Source of the DNA: Glycomyces fuscus
GTDB taxonomy: Bacteria > Actinomycetota > Actinomycetes > Streptosporangiales > Streptosporangiaceae
DNA: 64,000 nucleotides
Direction of reading: 5' to 3'
Assembly: GCA_002529455.1 (NCBI GenBank)
Contig: NYMS01000048.1
Span: 434,001-498,000, forward strand
Below, one piece after another: positions 63,393 to 64,000 of the stretch (position 1 is the first letter of the stretch; the number at the start of each line of letters is the position of its first letter). The notes beneath the pieces are model-generated. The model was not told the DNA's origin. It saw only the letters and a program-made list of their open reading frames with translations, and made no database searches. Made by a program: the position numbers and the translations under genes.

Positions 63393-64000
63393 ATGGCTGC
63401 TAAGACTGTTCTTGACCTGGCCAAGGTCCGCAACATCGGGATCATGGCTCACATCGACGCTGGTAAGACCACGACGACTGAGCGGATCCTCTACTACACC
63501 GGTGTGACCCACAAGGTGGGCGAGGTCCACGATGGCGCTGCCACGATGGACTGGATGAAGGAGGAGCAGGAGCGGGGTATCACCATTACCTCCGCTGCTA
63601 CCACCACCCACTGGGACGACCACACCATCAACATCATCGACACGCCCGGCCACGTCGACTTCACGGTCGAGGTCGAGCGGTCGCTGCGTGTGCTCGACGG
63701 TGCCGTCGCGGTCTTCGACGCCAAGGAGGGCGTCGAGCCCCAGTCGGAGCAGGTCTGGCGCCAGGCGGACCGCTACGGCGTCCCGCGTATCTGCTTCGTC
63801 AACAAGATGGACAAGATCGGCGCCGAGTTCCAGCGCTGTGTCGACATGTTCCGTGAGCGCCTCGGCGCCAACGCCATGCCGATCCAGCTCAACATCGGTG
63901 CCGAGGGCGAGTTCAAGGGCGTCATCGACCTGGTCCGCATGAAGGCCTACGTCTGGAACGAGGAGGCCGCGCTCGGCGAGATGTACGACACCGTCGACAT
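63393..64000 (+). CDS. fusA: Elongation factor G, N-terminal part (partial)
   Basis: Elongation factor G begins MAAKTVLDLAKVRNIGIMAH. It shows G1 (AHIDAGKTTTTER), the switch region EEQERGITITSAAT, G3 DTPGHVDF and G4 NKMD. It translocates tRNAs and mRNA on the ribosome. The frame runs off the window end at about residue 202. ATG 63393 follows GAGGGACGACG. Confidence 0.97.
   Translation, partial: MAAKTVLDLAKVRNIGIMAHIDAGKTTTTERILYYTGVTHKVGEVHDGAATMDWMKEEQERGITITSAATTTHWDDHTINIIDTPGHVDFTVEVERSLRVLDGAVAVFDAKEGVEPQSEQVWRQADRYGVPRICFVNKMDKIGAEFQRCVDMFRERLGANAMPIQLNIGAEGEFKGVIDLVRMKAYVWNEEAALGEMYDTVD

Overview
The window is chromosomal DNA from a high-GC actinomycete. Gene content and order (korAB, rpmG-MaoC-MaoC-murB, tRNA-Trp-secE-nusG-rplKA, rplJL-rpoBC, rpsL-rpsG-fusA, an ECF41-type sigma factor, frequent GTG starts and leaderless-looking genes) fit a Nocardiopsis-like member of the Streptosporangiales; the genus is an inference from style, not from a database match. 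LAYOUT. 1-6.1 kb: tail of nuoN, a polyprenyl diphosphate synthase, two secreted proteins of unknown function, a RarD-type permease and msrA. 6.1-9.6 kb: a small low-GC island bounded by a duplication of the msrA 3' end; it holds two IS5-type copies in opposite orientation around an enoyl-CoA hydratase/HxlR regulator pair, and a fragment resembling a replication-relaxation protein of actinomycete integrative elements. 9.8-11.4 kb: a NERD-like protein and a phosphorothioate-DNA-binding HNH restriction endonuclease. 11.6-18 kb: a CitA/CitB-type two-component system, a Uma2 protein, a VOC protein, an ECF41 sigma factor with a FAD oxidoreductase (each with its own matching ECF41-like promoter) and a GNAT acetyltransferase. 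18-28.2 kb: small secreted proteins (a pair and a tandem set of four), a GYGQQ-repeat protein, an atypical SDR, 2-oxoacid:ferredoxin oxidoreductase korAB, an M48 protease, YajQ, tRNA-Tyr and a lipoprotein. 28.4-38.7 kb: a three-gene Wadjet type II-like SMC operon (DUF2397, DUF2398, TIGR02680-like) in which the first protein lacks its N-terminal half and carries a long Pro/Ala-rich tail, and no nuclease gene follows; then two 101-bp palindrome-ended repeats and a compact Rad50-like ATPase with a zinc-hook CPTC motif. 38.8-64 kb: the conserved housekeeping core with tRNA-Thr, tRNA-Met, rpmG, two MaoC dehydratases, murB, a Mn exporter under a yybP-ykoY-like riboswitch, adenosine deaminase, an aminotransferase, tRNA-Trp, secE, nusG, rplK, rplA, a lipoprotein, rplJ (with L10 leader and attenuator), rplL, rpoB, rpoC, a large Trp-rich repeat membrane protein, rpsL, rpsG and the start of fusA. 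HOW IT WORKS TOGETHER. The right half is transcription/translation machinery with autoregulatory leaders. The most unusual content is the nuclease-less, truncated Wadjet-like operon beside a Rad50-like ATPase and MITE-like repeats. Next come the msrA-linked island, the self-contained ECF41 regulon, and an RpoB whose rifampicin region differs from the usual sequence at positions equivalent to E. coli 516, 518 and 522.
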